This document shows positions 8,494-18,433 of a DNA stretch of 47,701 nucleotides, one piece after another. Position 1 is the stretch's first letter. Every line of letters begins with the position of its first letter. The notes under the pieces were generated by a model, which did no database searches, had not been told where the DNA came from, and was given only the letters and a program-made list of their open reading frames with translations. Location of the stretch: assembly GCA_018056765.1 (NCBI GenBank), contig JAGPFA010000020.1, positions 1 to 47,701 on the forward strand, read 5' to 3'. The translations under genes and the position numbers were made by a program. Source of the DNA: Syntrophaceae bacterium. GTDB taxonomy: Bacteria > Desulfobacterota > Syntrophia > Syntrophales > Smithellaceae.

Positions 8494-8699
8494 CAGCGTT
8501 TTAACACCAGAATAACAGTGATATTATATAACGAAGGATCCACAAAACCACAAAATGCTTCCATTGAAGCAACGAAAGACCAAGGCGTGCTGTTGAACCG
8601 GGCAATATCACATCACCGGCAGAACACAGGATAAATAAAGCTTTTCGATGACCCTTTCTTTTGGTATGGCTGCGTGCATCAAAAACGGGAGGCGCACAG

Positions 8700-9422
8700 G
8701 TGAGCAGGGGCATATACATTATCGGCACAGACACGGAAGCGGGCAAGACAGTCGTTTGCGCGGGCCTGATGTATCTGCTGGCGGAAAAAGGCATAAATGC
8801 CGCCTATTACAAGCCGGTGGCCAGCGGTGAGATGCTCCGGAACGGCCGGATGGTGCCGGGCGACGCGGCGTTTGTCTGCCATGTATCCGGATTCGACCTG
8901 GAGATGAAAAGGATTTCACCTTTTTCCTTTGCCGACGCGGTTGCCCCTCATCTGGCGGCGCGCCACGCCGGCCGCAGGATTACACCGGACCGGATCCGCG
9001 AGGGGTTGGATTTTCTCAAGGCCCGCTATGACGTCGTCGTTGCAGAGGCGGCAGGCGGCCTGGCTGTACCACTGGACGACAACGGATACATGCAGCAGGA
9101 ACTGATCCGCGAAATGGGCTTTTCCTGCCTGCTGGTGACGCGCGCCGGGCTGGGCACCATCAATCACACTATCCTGACGCTCGGCTTTGCCGAAACTGCC
9201 GGGCTGAAAGTGAAAGGCATTATCGTGAACCGCGCCGCAGAAACGACAATAGAGCAGGACAACATTCTCATGATCAAAAAACTCGCCGCGGGAAGGCCGG
9301 TGTTTGTCGTTCCCACCATGACCGGCGTCGATACTGAAAGGCTGCTGGCGGGAAACATCCGTGAAGTGTTTTATCAAAGCATCCCGATTGATGACATTCT
9401 CCGACTGATGGAGACGATATAA
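8700..9422 (+). CDS. bioD: Dethiobiotin synthetase BioD
   Basis: ATP-dependent carboxylase that closes the ureido ring of 7,8-diaminopelargonate. The product is 240 residues (family about 220-240). The P-loop variant GTDTEAGKT is at residues 9-17. It is followed by YYKPVASG, the VVVAEAAGGLAVPL segment that contacts substrate, and VTRAGLGTINHT. I chose the GTG at 8700 because GGGAGG lies 6 bases upstream; an ATG 39 bases further upstream lacks such a site and adds a non-conserved extension. It is the first gene of bioD-bioF-bioA, with 3 bp to bioF. The canonical Gly-Val of the P-loop (GTDTGVGKT) is Glu-Ala here, which is tolerated in the family. Confidence 0.93.
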   Translation: MSRGIYIIGTDTEAGKTVVCAGLMYLLAEKGINAAYYKPVASGEMLRNGRMVPGDAAFVCHVSGFDLEMKRISPFSFADAVAPHLAARHAGRRITPDRIREGLDFLKARYDVVVAEAAGGLAVPLDDNGYMQQELIREMGFSCLLVTRAGLGTINHTILTLGFAETAGLKVKGIIVNRAAETTIEQDNILMIKKLAAGRPVFVVPTMTGVDTERLLAGNIREVFYQSIPIDDILRLMETI

Positions 9423-9425
9423 GAA

Positions 9426-10619
9426 ATGACGACGGACGCTCTTTTCGCCCAAAAAATCAGCCGCATCAGACAGGCAGGCCTTTACAGACAGATGAAGGTC
9501 TGCCACTCGCCGCAAGGCGCGCGTGTAAAAGCCGGTAACCGGGAGGTTCTGATGCTGTCCTCCAACAGCTACCTGGGACTTTGCACTGATACCCGTTTAA
9601 AGGAGGCGGCGCGAAAAGCCGTTGAAATGTACGGCACAGGCGCCGGAGGCTCGCGTCTCATCTCCGGCACGTCGCCGATACATCGTGAACTGGAGGCGCA
9701 GGTCGCCTTCTTCAAGGGGACCGAAGACGCGCTGATATTCAGCAGCGGCTATATGGCCAACGCAGGAGTGATCTCATCTGTAGCGGACAAAAACTGGGTG
9801 ATTTATTCCGACCGTCTCAACCACGCCAGCATTATCGACGGCTGCCGACTGTCGGGAGCACAAACGGTTGTTTACGAGCACGGAGATGTGAATGACCTGG
9901 AAAATAAAATCAGACGGTATCCATCAAAACAGGGGTTAATTGTCACGGACGCTCTGTTCAGCGTGGACGGAGACCTCGCGCCTCTGCCCGCGCTGGTGGC
10001 GACGGCCCGCCGCCACGGACTGCTGCTGATGGTGGATGAGGCGCACGCCACCGGTGTGCTGGGGAAAAACGGAGGCGGGGCGGCGGAGCTCTTCGGAATA
10101 AAAGACGGCATCGATATTTCCACAGGCACCTTCAGCAAGGCGCTCGCCTCCGAGGGGGGCTTTGTCGCGGGTAGCGCGGCGCTTATCGATTACCTGATCA
10201 ATACGGCGCGCAGCTTCATCTTTTCCACCGCCATGCCGCCCGCCGGCGCCGCCGTGTCTCTGGCGGCGCTGGACATTGTGCGTACCGAACCGCAAAGACG
10301 AAGCACGCTCATGGAGCGCGCGGCCTGGCTGAGGGACTCTCTTGGCCGCGCGGGCTTCGATGTCGCGAACCACCCGACCCAGATTATTTCACTGATTCTG
10401 GGAGAGCCCCGCACGGCGACCACTTTCAGCGACCGTCTGATGGAAAAAGGGATTTTCGTTACCGCCATCCGGCCGCCGACCGTTCCCGCCGGTACGAGCC
10501 GCCTGCGCATCAGCCTGATGGCAACGCACACACGCGCCGATCTTGAGTACGCCGCGTCGGAAATTACGGCTGTCGGACGCGAACTGGGGGTTATCGGGCG
10601 GGAAAAAGTAAGCACCTGA
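9426..10619 (+). CDS. bioF: 8-amino-7-oxononanoate synthase BioF
   Basis: PLP-dependent alpha-oxoamine synthase that condenses pimeloyl thioester with alanine. 397 residues. Seen: NSYLGLCTDTRLKEAA, GAGGSRLISGTSPIH, the cofactor segment VDEAHATGVLG, and the Schiff-base Lys238 in TGTFSKALASEGG, followed by IRPPTVPAGTSRLRIS at the C-terminus. The family also includes 2-amino-3-ketobutyrate CoA ligase and 5-aminolevulinate synthase. Position directly between bioD and bioA decides for BioF. The start ATG has a weak ribosome-binding site and lies 3 bp after the bioD stop, suggesting coupling. Confidence 0.95.
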   Translation: MTTDALFAQKISRIRQAGLYRQMKVCHSPQGARVKAGNREVLMLSSNSYLGLCTDTRLKEAARKAVEMYGTGAGGSRLISGTSPIHRELEAQVAFFKGTEDALIFSSGYMANAGVISSVADKNWVIYSDRLNHASIIDGCRLSGAQTVVYEHGDVNDLENKIRRYPSKQGLIVTDALFSVDGDLAPLPALVATARRHGLLLMVDEAHATGVLGKNGGGAAELFGIKDGIDISTGTFSKALASEGGFVAGSAALIDYLINTARSFIFSTAMPPAGAAVSLAALDIVRTEPQRRSTLMERAAWLRDSLGRAGFDVANHPTQIISLILGEPRTATTFSDRLMEKGIFVTAIRPPTVPAGTSRLRISLMATHTRADLEYAASEITAVGRELGVIGREKVST

Positions 10620-10712
10620 CGCCGCAAGAGAGATAAGGGACGAAAGACGGCCGGTCTGGAACTTCCAGCCCGTGTCCGGCAGTGCACAGTCGGAAGATTA
10701 AAGGAGAAAGTT

Positions 10713-12059
10713 GTGAAAAATTTCCAGGAAAGGGACCTGCGGCATATCTGGCATCCCTGCTCTCAAATGAAGGACTACGAGGAGTTCCCGCCCGTCATCA
10801 TCGAGCGTGGGAAGGGTGCTTATTTGTATGACCAAAATGGCAAGAGCTACCTGGACGCGGTATCGTCCTGGTGGGTAAATCTCTTCGGCCACGCCAACGA
10901 GAGAATCAACCGGGCGCTGGCCATGCAGGCACAAAAGCTCGAGCATGTGATTTTCGCCGATTTCTCCCATGAACCGGCCATCGGGCTGGCCGAGGAAATC
11001 ATCCGCATTGCACCGGCAGGTCTGAACAAAGTATTTTTCGCTGATAACGGCTCATCGGCGGTGGAGGCGGCGCTCAAAATGAGCTTCCATTACCACCAGC
11101 AGACAGGCCGGCCGGACAAAACCAGGTTTGCCGCCTTGACGGACGCGTATCACGGAGAGACGCTGGGAGCTCTGTCCGTAGGGGATATCGATCTGTACAG
11201 CAAAATATACAGGCCGCTGATGATGGACTCGCTGCGGGTTGCCGGCCCTGACTGTTACCGCTGTCCTTGCGGGAAAAACCGGGAAAGCTGCGACGCGCCC
11301 TGTTTCGAGCCGATGGAAAGGCTCGCCGCCGCACATGCCGACGAGATCTCGGCCGTGATTGTCGAGCCCATGGTACAGTGCGCCGCGGGGATGAAAATTT
11401 ATCCGCCTGTATACCTCAAAAAACTCCGAGACTTGTGCAGCGCGCATCATATCCATCTGATCGCAGATGAAATTGCCGTGGGATTCGGGCGTACGGGAAA
11501 AATGTTTGCCTGCGAACATGCAGGCATCAGCCCGGATCTGATGTGCCTGTCCAAAGGCCTTACGGCAGGTTATCTACCCCTGTCACTGGTCGTCACAACG
11601 GACAAAATGTACAGGGCCTTTTACGCGGATTACAAAGAGCTGCGGGCATTTATGCATTCCCACAGCTACACCGGCAACGCGCTGGCCTGCGCGGTGGCCC
11701 GCGAGTCGCTTTGCATCTTCCGTGACGACAATGTCCTGGCCGTCAATGAGAAAAAGGCGCAAATCATCGCGGCAAAGGCAAGGCGGCTGTTTGCAGACCA
11801 TCCTTACGTCGGCGAATACCGCCAGCTGGGAATGATCGGGGCACTGGAGCTCGTGGCGGACCGGCAGGCGAAAACGCCTTTCGACTGGCGCGAGAGGGTC
11901 GGCTATGGAATTTACCGCATCGCCCTGGAAAAAGGTGTCCTGCTTCGCCCCCTGGGAAATGTCATTTACTTTATGCCCCCGTATATTGTACAGCAGCAGG
12001 ACATCGAAAAAATGATCAGCGTCGCGCTGGAAGCCGTCAATATGTATTTCAGGCTCTAG
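10713..12059 (+). CDS. bioA: Adenosylmethionine-8-amino-7-oxononanoate aminotransferase BioA
   Basis: PLP aminotransferase of class III that makes 7,8-diaminopelargonate, with S-adenosylmethionine as the usual donor. 448 residues. Seen: IWHPCSQMKDYE at the N-terminus (the BioA-specific start), DAVSSWWVNLFGHAN, YHGETLGALSVG, ADEIAVGFGRTGKMFACE and the Schiff-base Lys281 in CLSKGLTAGYLPLS. Translation starts at GTG 10713 behind AAAGGAG. A 93-bp gap separates it from bioF, with no clear terminator in it, so it is probably the third gene of the operon. The internal insert CYRCPCGKNRESCDAPC is Cys-rich and is also known in some anaerobe BioA proteins, so it is not by itself suspicious. Confidence 0.95.
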   Translation: MKNFQERDLRHIWHPCSQMKDYEEFPPVIIERGKGAYLYDQNGKSYLDAVSSWWVNLFGHANERINRALAMQAQKLEHVIFADFSHEPAIGLAEEIIRIAPAGLNKVFFADNGSSAVEAALKMSFHYHQQTGRPDKTRFAALTDAYHGETLGALSVGDIDLYSKIYRPLMMDSLRVAGPDCYRCPCGKNRESCDAPCFEPMERLAAAHADEISAVIVEPMVQCAAGMKIYPPVYLKKLRDLCSAHHIHLIADEIAVGFGRTGKMFACEHAGISPDLMCLSKGLTAGYLPLSLVVTTDKMYRAFYADYKELRAFMHSHSYTGNALACAVARESLCIFRDDNVLAVNEKKAQIIAAKARRLFADHPYVGEYRQLGMIGALELVADRQAKTPFDWRERVGYGIYRIALEKGVLLRPLGNVIYFMPPYIVQQQDIEKMISVALEAVNMYFRL

Positions 12060-12126
12060 CGGCACCAGGCGCTCTCTTGGCAAAAAACCACGAATTATCA
12101 GGCATTTGCATAACTGGAAGAATTGC

Positions 12127-12157
12127 TTGACATTTAGCCTGTCGCCATTAAGATAAT
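12127..12157 (+). promoter_or_regulatory. Candidate htpX promoter
   Basis: TTGACA at 12127-12132 and GATAAT at 12152-12157, with a 19-bp spacer, about 80 bp before htpX. The same bases can be read as a heat-shock-like pair (CTTGACA, then CCATTA), so the sigma factor is unresolved. Confidence 0.45.
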
Positions 12158-12234
12158 GCTGGTTTTTAAACCATCTCTTTTAACAATTCATCCCGTCTGA
12201 ACAACGGGCTCCGTGGATGAAGGAGGAAATTCAA

Positions 12235-13125
12235 ATGAAAAGGATTTTATTGTTTTTAGGCACCAATATCGCCGTGCTGGCGGTATTGAGCATCGTGATC
12301 AGAATTCTGGGAGTTGACCAGTTTCTCACCGAACAGGGAATCAACTATTTTAGTCTGCTGATATTTGCGGGTGTGATCGGCTTTGGCGGCTCGTTCATGT
12401 CGCTGGCCATGTCCAAATGGATGGCCAAGAAGGCAACCGGCGCACAGGTAATTGTTCAGCCCAGGTCCGGCACGGAAATCTGGCTGGTGCAGACAGTACA
12501 GAAGCAGGCCTCCCAGGCGGGGATCGGCATGCCGGAAGTAGCGGTGTTCGACTCTGACTCTCCCAATGCGTTTGCCACCGGCATGAATAAAAACAAGGCA
12601 CTGGTGGCGGTCAGCACCGGACTTTTACGGACAATGAGCCAAAATGAAGTTGAAGCGGTTCTGGGCCATGAAATCAGTCACGTCGCCAACGGTGATATGG
12701 TCACGCTCAGCCTGATTCAGGGAGTGGTGAATACTTTCGTTATTTTCCTGTCGCGCGTGGTCGGATTTGTGGTTGACCGTGTCATATTGAAAAACGAGGA
12801 AGGTCCGGGCATGGGCTATTTCCTGACGAATCTGGTCGCCCAGATCCTCTTCGGTATTCTGGCCAGCATTATCGTCATGTGGTTCAGCCGCAGACGCGAA
12901 TATGCTGCCGATGCCGGCGGCGCTCATCTGGCCGGTGCAGGCAATATGATCGCCGCACTGGAAAGCCTCAAGAACAGCTCCATACAGCCGCTGGACGGAC
13001 AGATGAAGGCTTTCGGCATCGCCGGCAAGCCCTCCCGAAACAGCCTCAAAATTCTCTTTATGACGCATCCTCCGCTGGATGACCGTATCGAGGCTCTGAA
13101 GCGCTCCGCGGGAATGAGGGCCTAG
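12235..13125 (+). CDS. htpX: Membrane zinc metalloprotease HtpX
   Basis: M48-family protease of the cytoplasmic membrane that degrades misfolded membrane proteins alongside FtsH. 296 residues. Two N-terminal transmembrane segments (about 4-24 and 38-60) precede the cytosolic catalytic part with the zinc site HEISH (145-149). Two further hydrophobic segments follow, then [16 protein letters not shown], carrying the third zinc ligand Glu. The end motif [12 protein letters not shown] is typical. The start at 12235 follows GAAGGAGGAAATTC; an in-frame ATG 18 bases upstream is less well placed. It stands alone between bioA and the GAPDH gene. Confidence 0.95.
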   Translation: MKRILLFLGTNIAVLAVLSIVIRILGVDQFLTEQGINYFSLLIFAGVIGFGGSFMSLAMSKWMAKKATGAQVIVQPRSGTEIWLVQTVQKQASQAGIGMPEVAVFDSDSPNAFATGMNKNKALVAVSTGLLRTMSQNEVEAVLGHEISHVANGDMVTLSLIQGVVNTFVIFLSRVVGFVVDRVILKNEEGPGMGYFLTNLVAQILFGILASIIVMWFSRRREYAADAGGAHLAGAGNMIAALESLKNSSIQPLDGQMKAFGIAGKPSRNSLKILFMTHPPLDDRIEALKRSAGMRA

Positions 13126-13681
13126 AAAAAAATTGAAACCGGGCGTGAGGTGCAGACCGTACACAAATTTATGTTCTTTTTTATGAGCCGCATGGAGGGA
13201 CATCGGTCAGGTTGCCCGCGGCCGCTCCTGACGATAATCCGGATGCCGCCCGCCGGCCGACTGCCGGATGGATCGCCTTAAGTCCACGTTTAACCATGGC
13301 TTTCATTCCTGTCTTTGTGCAGCCACCAGGTGTAATCAAGGCGGCAAATTGTTTATCCGGCCGTGCGACGCTCAAACTACTGATGATCGTTCAACCGGGG
13401 AACGCCGAGCTGTGCTCTGGGAATCGGCACACGAGCGGACACAGGTGATGTTATTGATATCATTTGTTTAATGCACTCAATCCTTGACTTTGTGAGAAGT
13501 TTGCTGTAACCATTGCGCGGTCTTTCCAAGAGGCGCAAATTATACATGGATATCTCTTTTGTCCTTTTTTTAGATCCGAACCTTCCACCAAAATTTTCGG
13601 GCTGCAGCTTTGCACTCCGTCCCACTCCCCTCATGGCAAAAATCACACCCTCATTGATGAGGGTTAAGGAGGATACAAATC
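13126..13681 (+). other. 556-bp intergenic region between htpX and the GAPDH gene
   Basis: No convincing gene. Reading frames on both strands are short and of atypical composition. A weak promoter-like pair, TTGACT (13484-13489) and TAACCA (13507-13512) with 17 bp between, points toward the GAPDH gene. The last 35 bases hold a small hairpin and a strong ribosome-binding site. The long untranslated leader (about 150 bases from the candidate promoter) is compatible with post-transcriptional control, but nothing else supports this. Confidence 0.5.
13648..13672 (+). promoter_or_regulatory. Hairpin followed by ribosome-binding site of the GAPDH gene
   Basis: CCCTCA-TTGA-TGAGGG forms a 6-bp stem with a tetraloop (13648-13663). 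It ends two bases before the Shine-Dalgarno AAGGAGG (13666-13672), which lies 9 bases before the ATG. The stem does not cover the site, so it may act as a stabiliser or a protein-binding element. Confidence 0.45.
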
Positions 13682-14953
13682 ATGACTAAAGGCAAAACAA
13701 AGGAAAGTAATTTACCGGTACTGGGGATCAACAGCCTGGGACGCATCGGTAAACTCACTCTCTGGCATCACGTCGGCAGGAAATACTTTAAGGAAATCGT
13801 CGTGAACCAGGGGCGCGACGTCGGTATGGGGATGGAAACCATCGCCCGCCTGATTGAGGCAGATGCCACCTACGGTCTGCTGCACCGGTTCCTCTACGGC
13901 CATAAAGCCCAACCCTGCGTAAAGATCGTTGATGAAAAAAGCGGCAAACTGCTTGTGGACGGCATACCGGTCACGGTGCTGCGCGAACAGAGAAACCCGC
14001 TCAACATCCCCTGGCGCCAGTATGGTGTGGATGTGGTCGTGGATTGCAGCGGCTCTTTCAAAGACCCAACCGTGCCGGCCGATGACAAAAAGGGCTCCAT
14101 TCGCGGCCATTTGAACGGCGGGGCGAAGGTGGTGATTCATTCCGCGCCCTTCAAGATTAAAAACAAGTCGCTGGAAACCCCAGAGGACACGACAACTCTC
14201 ATCTATGGCATCAACCACACCGCCTTCAACCCCAAAAAACATCTGCTCGTTTCGGCCGCCTCCTGCACCACAACGGGGCTGGCACACATGGTAAAACCTC
14301 TTCTTGAGAATGAGGAAACCAGCGTGATTCTGACTGCCTCCATGTCCACCATCCACGCTGTGACCAATTCCCAAACCGTGCTGGACAAATTACCCAAGGC
14401 GGGGGAAAAAGATATTCGCAAAACAAGGAGCATCTTGAACAACATTATTCTGACCTCCACCGGCGCGGCCAAAGCCCTGGCCGAGGTCATTCCCGAAGTA
14501 AAAAATATCGGTTTTATGGGCGATTCCATCCGTGTACCGACCAACACGTTGTCACTGATCGTGCTCAACGCAACTTTCCAGGCGCGCCAGGAAAAAGGGG
14601 GGGAGGCAGCCAGCATCGACACCAAAAAACTAAATGCCATCTATGAAAAAGCCGCGCAGGACAATCCGCTGGTTCGTTTTACCATGCAGCAAAATGTTTC
14701 CACGGACCTGATCGGAGAAGATGCAGCCGTGGTCATTGAAGGCCAGTTCAACCACACCAGAACTGCTTTCATTCCTGTTGACCTGTCGCAGATACCTTCG
14801 CTGCCTCCGGCTCTGCTTGACTCCGTAGCTGACAAAACGTTACAGGTACCGGTCGTCCACGCGAAAATATTCGGCTGGTATGACAATGAATATGGCAGCT
14901 ACACAAACCGCATGGGAGATTTAACTGTTTATATCCACAAAAATATACAGTAA
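13682..14953 (+). CDS. Glyceraldehyde-3-phosphate dehydrogenase, long form
   Basis: 423 residues, against about 335 for ordinary GAPDH. The NAD-binding start reads LGINSLGRIGKLTLW (canonical INGFGRIGR). The catalytic Cys195 lies in SAASCTTTGL and the His partner 225 in STIHAVTN. The C-terminal WYDNEYGSYTNRMGDL is typical. Extra length comes mainly from inserts in the first 190 residues, such as VNQGRDVGMGMETIARL, and around 300-350. It is therefore a real GAPDH-family oxidoreductase with all catalytic residues. Whether it acts in glycolysis, in gluconeogenesis or on another phosphoaldehyde cannot be set. It is monocistronic, with a well-defined ribosome-binding site; no other glycolytic gene is adjacent. 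Confidence 0.88.
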   Translation: MTKGKTKESNLPVLGINSLGRIGKLTLWHHVGRKYFKEIVVNQGRDVGMGMETIARLIEADATYGLLHRFLYGHKAQPCVKIVDEKSGKLLVDGIPVTVLREQRNPLNIPWRQYGVDVVVDCSGSFKDPTVPADDKKGSIRGHLNGGAKVVIHSAPFKIKNKSLETPEDTTTLIYGINHTAFNPKKHLLVSAASCTTTGLAHMVKPLLENEETSVILTASMSTIHAVTNSQTVLDKLPKAGEKDIRKTRSILNNIILTSTGAAKALAEVIPEVKNIGFMGDSIRVPTNTLSLIVLNATFQARQEKGGEAASIDTKKLNAIYEKAAQDNPLVRFTMQQNVSTDLIGEDAAVVIEGQFNHTRTAFIPVDLSQIPSLPPALLDSVADKTLQVPVVHAKIFGWYDNEYGSYTNRMGDLTVYIHKNIQ

Positions 14954-14976
14954 ACTGAAATAAGCGAACGTGCCCG

Positions 14977-15012
14977 CCTTCCCGCATTCCGCCAAAAAGG
15001 GAAGCGGGAAGG
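14977..15012 (+). terminator. Hairpin after the GAPDH gene
   Basis: Inverted repeat CCTTCCCGC / GCGGGAAGG with an 18-base loop, 24 bp downstream of the GAPDH stop. No T tract follows, so it is either a weak terminator or a repeat-type stem-loop. Confidence 0.4.
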
Positions 15013-15102
15013 GTGCCGGGCGCCTGTTTGACGATTGTTTACAAAATAAGGCCCATGGGCGGGTTGCCATCCAAATAAAAGATCAGGAAAATATCAATAA
15101 AG

Positions 15103-16155
15103 ATGACCACTCCCGGGAAAATGGAAAAAACAAAAAGCAACCAGACCAGCCTTCAGGAGCAATTGAACAACGAGCTGAAAGAAAACGAACAGTTGCGTCT
15201 GCAGTTCTCCACCGCGGTCAAACAGACCCGGGAACTCAATGAATTCATTCAAATCATGCTGACCACTTCCCCCTTCGGTACGTGCATCATCGAGGAGGGG
15301 AAAGTTATCTTCGCCAATAAGGCCTTCTCCGAAGCCGTCGGGATGACACCTGGTCAGATACGCAAGCTCTCGCCCTGGGAGATTATTTATGAACAGGACC
15401 ACGACCTGGTCAGAAAGCATTTAGAGGCAATTTTAGATGGGCGGCCTACCACCTTTTTCGTTTTTCGCGTCGTCGTCGGTGGGGAAAAAATAAAATGGAT
15501 TTTAGGCTCCTTCGCCCTCTTCCATATGAACGAAAAACAGGCGATCATGGGGAACTTTGTCGATCTTACTGAAGGATGGGTGATGCAGCTGGCCTTCACT
15601 GACCCCCTGACCGGTTTGTCCAACAGGAAAATCATGATGGATCGTCTCGAACAGGCCATCATTGCCGCCAAAAGGAGAAGCGAACAGGTCGCCGTCCTTT
15701 TTTTGGACCTGGATGATTTCAAAAAAGTCAATGACACCTACGGCCATAAAACCGGTGATCAGCTGCTCATTGAAATCGCCGGCAAACTCAGGGAGGTTGT
15801 CCGGCGGGAAAATGACACCATCGCCAGGTTCGGCGGCGATGAATTTTTCATCCTTTTGACGAACTTATCGCAGGGAAATCAGGTAGAAACGGTCATCGGC
15901 CACCTGTTTGAGGCTTTTGCCCAGCCATTGTCCACAGGAGAGCCACCCCTGAGCATCAAGGTCAACCTCAGTGTCGGCGTCGCACTCTACCCGCTGCACG
16001 GGACAGACCCGGATACTCTGATACGTAACGCCGACAGCGCCATGTATCAGGCCAAAAAAATGGAAAAAAACTGCTACTGCTTTTACGATCCGGGAAAGAT
16101 CACCGCAGATGAAGTCAAAAATCTTCCGGCCGGCCCGGATACGACATGCGGTTAA
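15103..16155 (+). CDS. PAS-GGDEF diguanylate cyclase
   Basis: Predicted to make cyclic di-GMP from two GTP. 350 residues. An N-terminal coiled coil (about 10-48, rich in Glu, Gln and Leu) leads to a PAS-like sensor domain (about 48-160: FGTCIIEEGKVIFANKAFSEAVGM). The GGDEF domain spans about 165-330, with DPLTGLSNRKIMMDRL, LDLDDFKKVNDTYGHKTGD and the intact active-site motif GGDEF. The inhibitory site RxxD (REND) stands exactly five residues before GGDEF, so product feedback is expected. No transmembrane segment is present, so it is cytosolic. A second in-frame ATG at 15121 is an alternative start; neither has a strong ribosome-binding site. No EAL domain, and no c-di-GMP effector nearby. Confidence 0.93.
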   Translation: MTTPGKMEKTKSNQTSLQEQLNNELKENEQLRLQFSTAVKQTRELNEFIQIMLTTSPFGTCIIEEGKVIFANKAFSEAVGMTPGQIRKLSPWEIIYEQDHDLVRKHLEAILDGRPTTFFVFRVVVGGEKIKWILGSFALFHMNEKQAIMGNFVDLTEGWVMQLAFTDPLTGLSNRKIMMDRLEQAIIAAKRRSEQVAVLFLDLDDFKKVNDTYGHKTGDQLLIEIAGKLREVVRRENDTIARFGGDEFFILLTNLSQGNQVETVIGHLFEAFAQPLSTGEPPLSIKVNLSVGVALYPLHGTDPDTLIRNADSAMYQAKKMEKNCYCFYDPGKITADEVKNLPAGPDTTCG

Positions 16156-16178
16156 ACGACTATCGGTTCGCCGACGCC

Positions 16179-18359
16179 TTAGAGATATTTTTCCTCCAGG
16201 AGGTCAAGTACCCTGGCAGCAGAAGCAGTAACGGCAGTACCGGGGCCGAATATTCCTTTCACTCCCTTTTCATATAAAAATTCATAATCAGCAGGCGGAA
16301 TAACTCCGCCGACGACGACAATAATATCACCTGCCCCCATCTCCCGGAGATGCCGGATGAGCTCGGGCACCAGCGTCTTGTGTCCCGCCGCCAGACTCGA
16401 GACACCCACGACGTGCACATCGTTTTCCACGGCCATCTTCGCCGCTTCTTCCGGGGTTTGAAACATCGGGCCGATATCCACATCAAACCCAATATCCGCA
16501 TAGGCGGTGGCCACCACCTTGATGCCCCGGTCATGCCCGTCCTGACCCATTTTGATCACCAGCTGGCGCGGGCGCCGGCCGGTCTTGGCCACAAAGGCCT
16601 CCGTTCTTCTTCTCAAAGCTTCAATCACGTCAGATTCTCCGTATTCCGACGAGTAGGCGCCGGAAATTACCCTGGTTGTCGCCGTGTAGCGGCCGAATAC
16701 TTTTTCCATGGCGTCGGACACCTCTCCCACCGTGGCGCGCAGCCGGATCGCCTCGATGGCTGCCTCCAGCAGATTGCCGCCTTTTTCGGCCTTCTGTGTT
16801 ATGAGTTCGAGGGCCTTTTCCACGGCGGTATTGTCGCGTTTTTTTCTGATCTCCCGGATACGTGCGACCTGCCCGTCGCGGACACTGGCCGGAATATCGA
16901 GAACTTCGACAGGGATCTCCTCTTCAATGCAGTATTTGTTCACACCTACGATGGTGTCTTTGCCCTGGTCGATGCGTGCCTGCCGCCGGGCGGCCGACTC
17001 TTCAATGCGTAATTTGGGCATGCCTGTTTCAATGGCGCGGGCCATACCGCCCAGCCCTTCTATTTCAGCCATGATTTTTTTCGCCTCGCTGATGATCGAC
17101 GCGGTCAGTGCCTCTACATAGTAGGAGCCGCCAAGCGGGTCAACCACACGGCAAATCTGCGACTCCTCCTGGATGATGATCTGTGTGTTGCGGGCGATAC
17201 GCGATGAAAGCTGCGTCGGCAGGCTGACCGCCTCGTCAAACGAGTTGGTATGCAAAGACTGGGTGCCACCCAGCGCCGCGGCCAGCGCTTCGAGTGTCGT
17301 GCGGATAATATTGTTGTATGGATCCTGCTGCGTGAGACTCCAACCGGAGGTTTGCACGTGGGTTCTGAGCATCCTGGAGCGGGGATTGGCCGGTTTGAAC
17401 TCGCCGACAATCTCGTGCCACAGGTAACGTGCGGCGCGCAGCATGGCAATTTCCATGAAGAAGTTCATGCCCACACCGAAAAAGAAGGAAAGTCGGGGAG
17501 CGAAATCATCAATATTCAGACCGGCATCGATGGCGGCGCGGATATACTCCTTACCGTCGGCCAGCGTAAAGGCGACCTGCAGCACAGAGTCGGCGCCTGC
17601 CTCCATGATGTGGTACCCGCTGATGGAAACCGTGTTATATCTGGGCATATTTTTCGAGCAGTAGGAAATAATGTCGGAAACAATCCTCATGGAGGGACCG
17701 GGCGGGTAGATATAGGTGTTTCGTGTCAGAAATTCCTTGAGAATATCGTTCTGAATGGTGCCCGAGAGCTGTTTTTTATCCACTCCCTGCTCTTCGGCCG
17801 CCACGATGTAACCCGCCAACACCGGCAGGACAGCCCCGTTCATCGTCATGGAAACCGACACTTTATCCAGAGGAATACCGTCGAAAAGGATTTTCATATC
17901 CTCGACCGAGTCGATCGCCACACCCGCTTTGCCCACGTCACCCGCCACGCGGGGATGGTCGGAGTCGTAACCGCGATGCGTAGCCAGATCAAACGCCACC
18001 GAGAGACCTGTCTGTCCGGCGGCCAGGTTTTTGCGGTAGAACTCATTTGATTCTCTGGCCGTGGCAAAGCCTGCGTACTGACGGATCGTCCAGGGCTGAT
18101 TGGTGTACATGGTGGCCGTAGGCCCCCTCAGATAGGGCGCAAGCCCGGGCAGAGTATCAACCGTGTCGAGCCCGGCAAGGTCTTCCGCCGTGTAAACAGG
18201 TTTAACCAAAATGCCTTCCGGCGTTTCCCAGTTGAGCGCCTCCAGAGGCTTCTCCTTGAGTTCTTTAATCGCTTTTTTCCTCCACTCGTCCATGTCCTTG
18301 TGCCTGGTCACATCAAACTCCTTATTCGATTTACGTGCCGCCGCGTTTTCATACTTCAT
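16179..18359 (-). CDS. Methylmalonyl-CoA mutase
   Basis: Adenosylcobalamin-dependent isomerisation of (R)-methylmalonyl-CoA and succinyl-CoA. Single-chain type of about 726 residues. The N-terminal TIM barrel carries the CoA-binding region [15 protein letters not shown] and [16 protein letters not shown]. The C-terminal B12 domain carries the base-off motif DGHDRG, whose His ligates cobalt, followed by [13 protein letters not shown] and [12 protein letters not shown]. The length is complete. The start is uncertain: ATG at 18359 is used here, a TTG at 18374 is also in frame, and neither has a good ribosome-binding site. It lies 74 bp downstream of a truncated HMG-CoA lyase gene on the same strand. 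With the carboxyltransferase and malic enzyme across the divergent region it suggests a propionate/succinate route. Confidence 0.95.
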   Translation of the reverse strand: MKYENAAARKSNKEFDVTRHKDMDEWRKKAIKELKEKPLEALNWETPEGILVKPVYTAEDLAGLDTVDTLPGLAPYLRGPTATMYTNQPWTIRQYAGFATARESNEFYRKNLAAGQTGLSVAFDLATHRGYDSDHPRVAGDVGKAGVAIDSVEDMKILFDGIPLDKVSVSMTMNGAVLPVLAGYIVAAEEQGVDKKQLSGTIQNDILKEFLTRNTYIYPPGPSMRIVSDIISYCSKNMPRYNTVSISGYHIMEAGADSVLQVAFTLADGKEYIRAAIDAGLNIDDFAPRLSFFFGVGMNFFMEIAMLRAARYLWHEIVGEFKPANPRSRMLRTHVQTSGWSLTQQDPYNNIIRTTLEALAAALGGTQSLHTNSFDEAVSLPTQLSSRIARNTQIIIQEESQICRVVDPLGGSYYVEALTASIISEAKKIMAEIEGLGGMARAIETGMPKLRIEESAARRQARIDQGKDTIVGVNKYCIEEEIPVEVLDIPASVRDGQVARIREIRKKRDNTAVEKALELITQKAEKGGNLLEAAIEAIRLRATVGEVSDAMEKVFGRYTATTRVISGAYSSEYGESDVIEALRRRTEAFVAKTGRRPRQLVIKMGQDGHDRGIKVVATAYADIGFDVDIGPMFQTPEEAAKMAVENDVHVVGVSSLAAGHKTLVPELIRHLREMGAGDIIVVVGGVIPPADYEFLYEKGVKGIFGPGTAVTASAARVLDLLEEKYL

Positions 18360-18433
18360 CAACAACCGTGACAATCAAGGTGTATTTCTCACAAAAATTG
18401 CAGATCTTCAATGGTCAATCGCCCGCCTGACGC

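Noticed and set aside
8387..8699. BirA-type biotin operator between rnk and bioD
   Set aside because: No pair of TTGTAAAC-like half-sites at the right spacing on either strand; the clear promoter found there belongs to the rnk-like gene.
17250..18050. 266-codon frame antisense to methylmalonyl-CoA mutase
   Set aside because: Shadow frame without any domain-like pattern.
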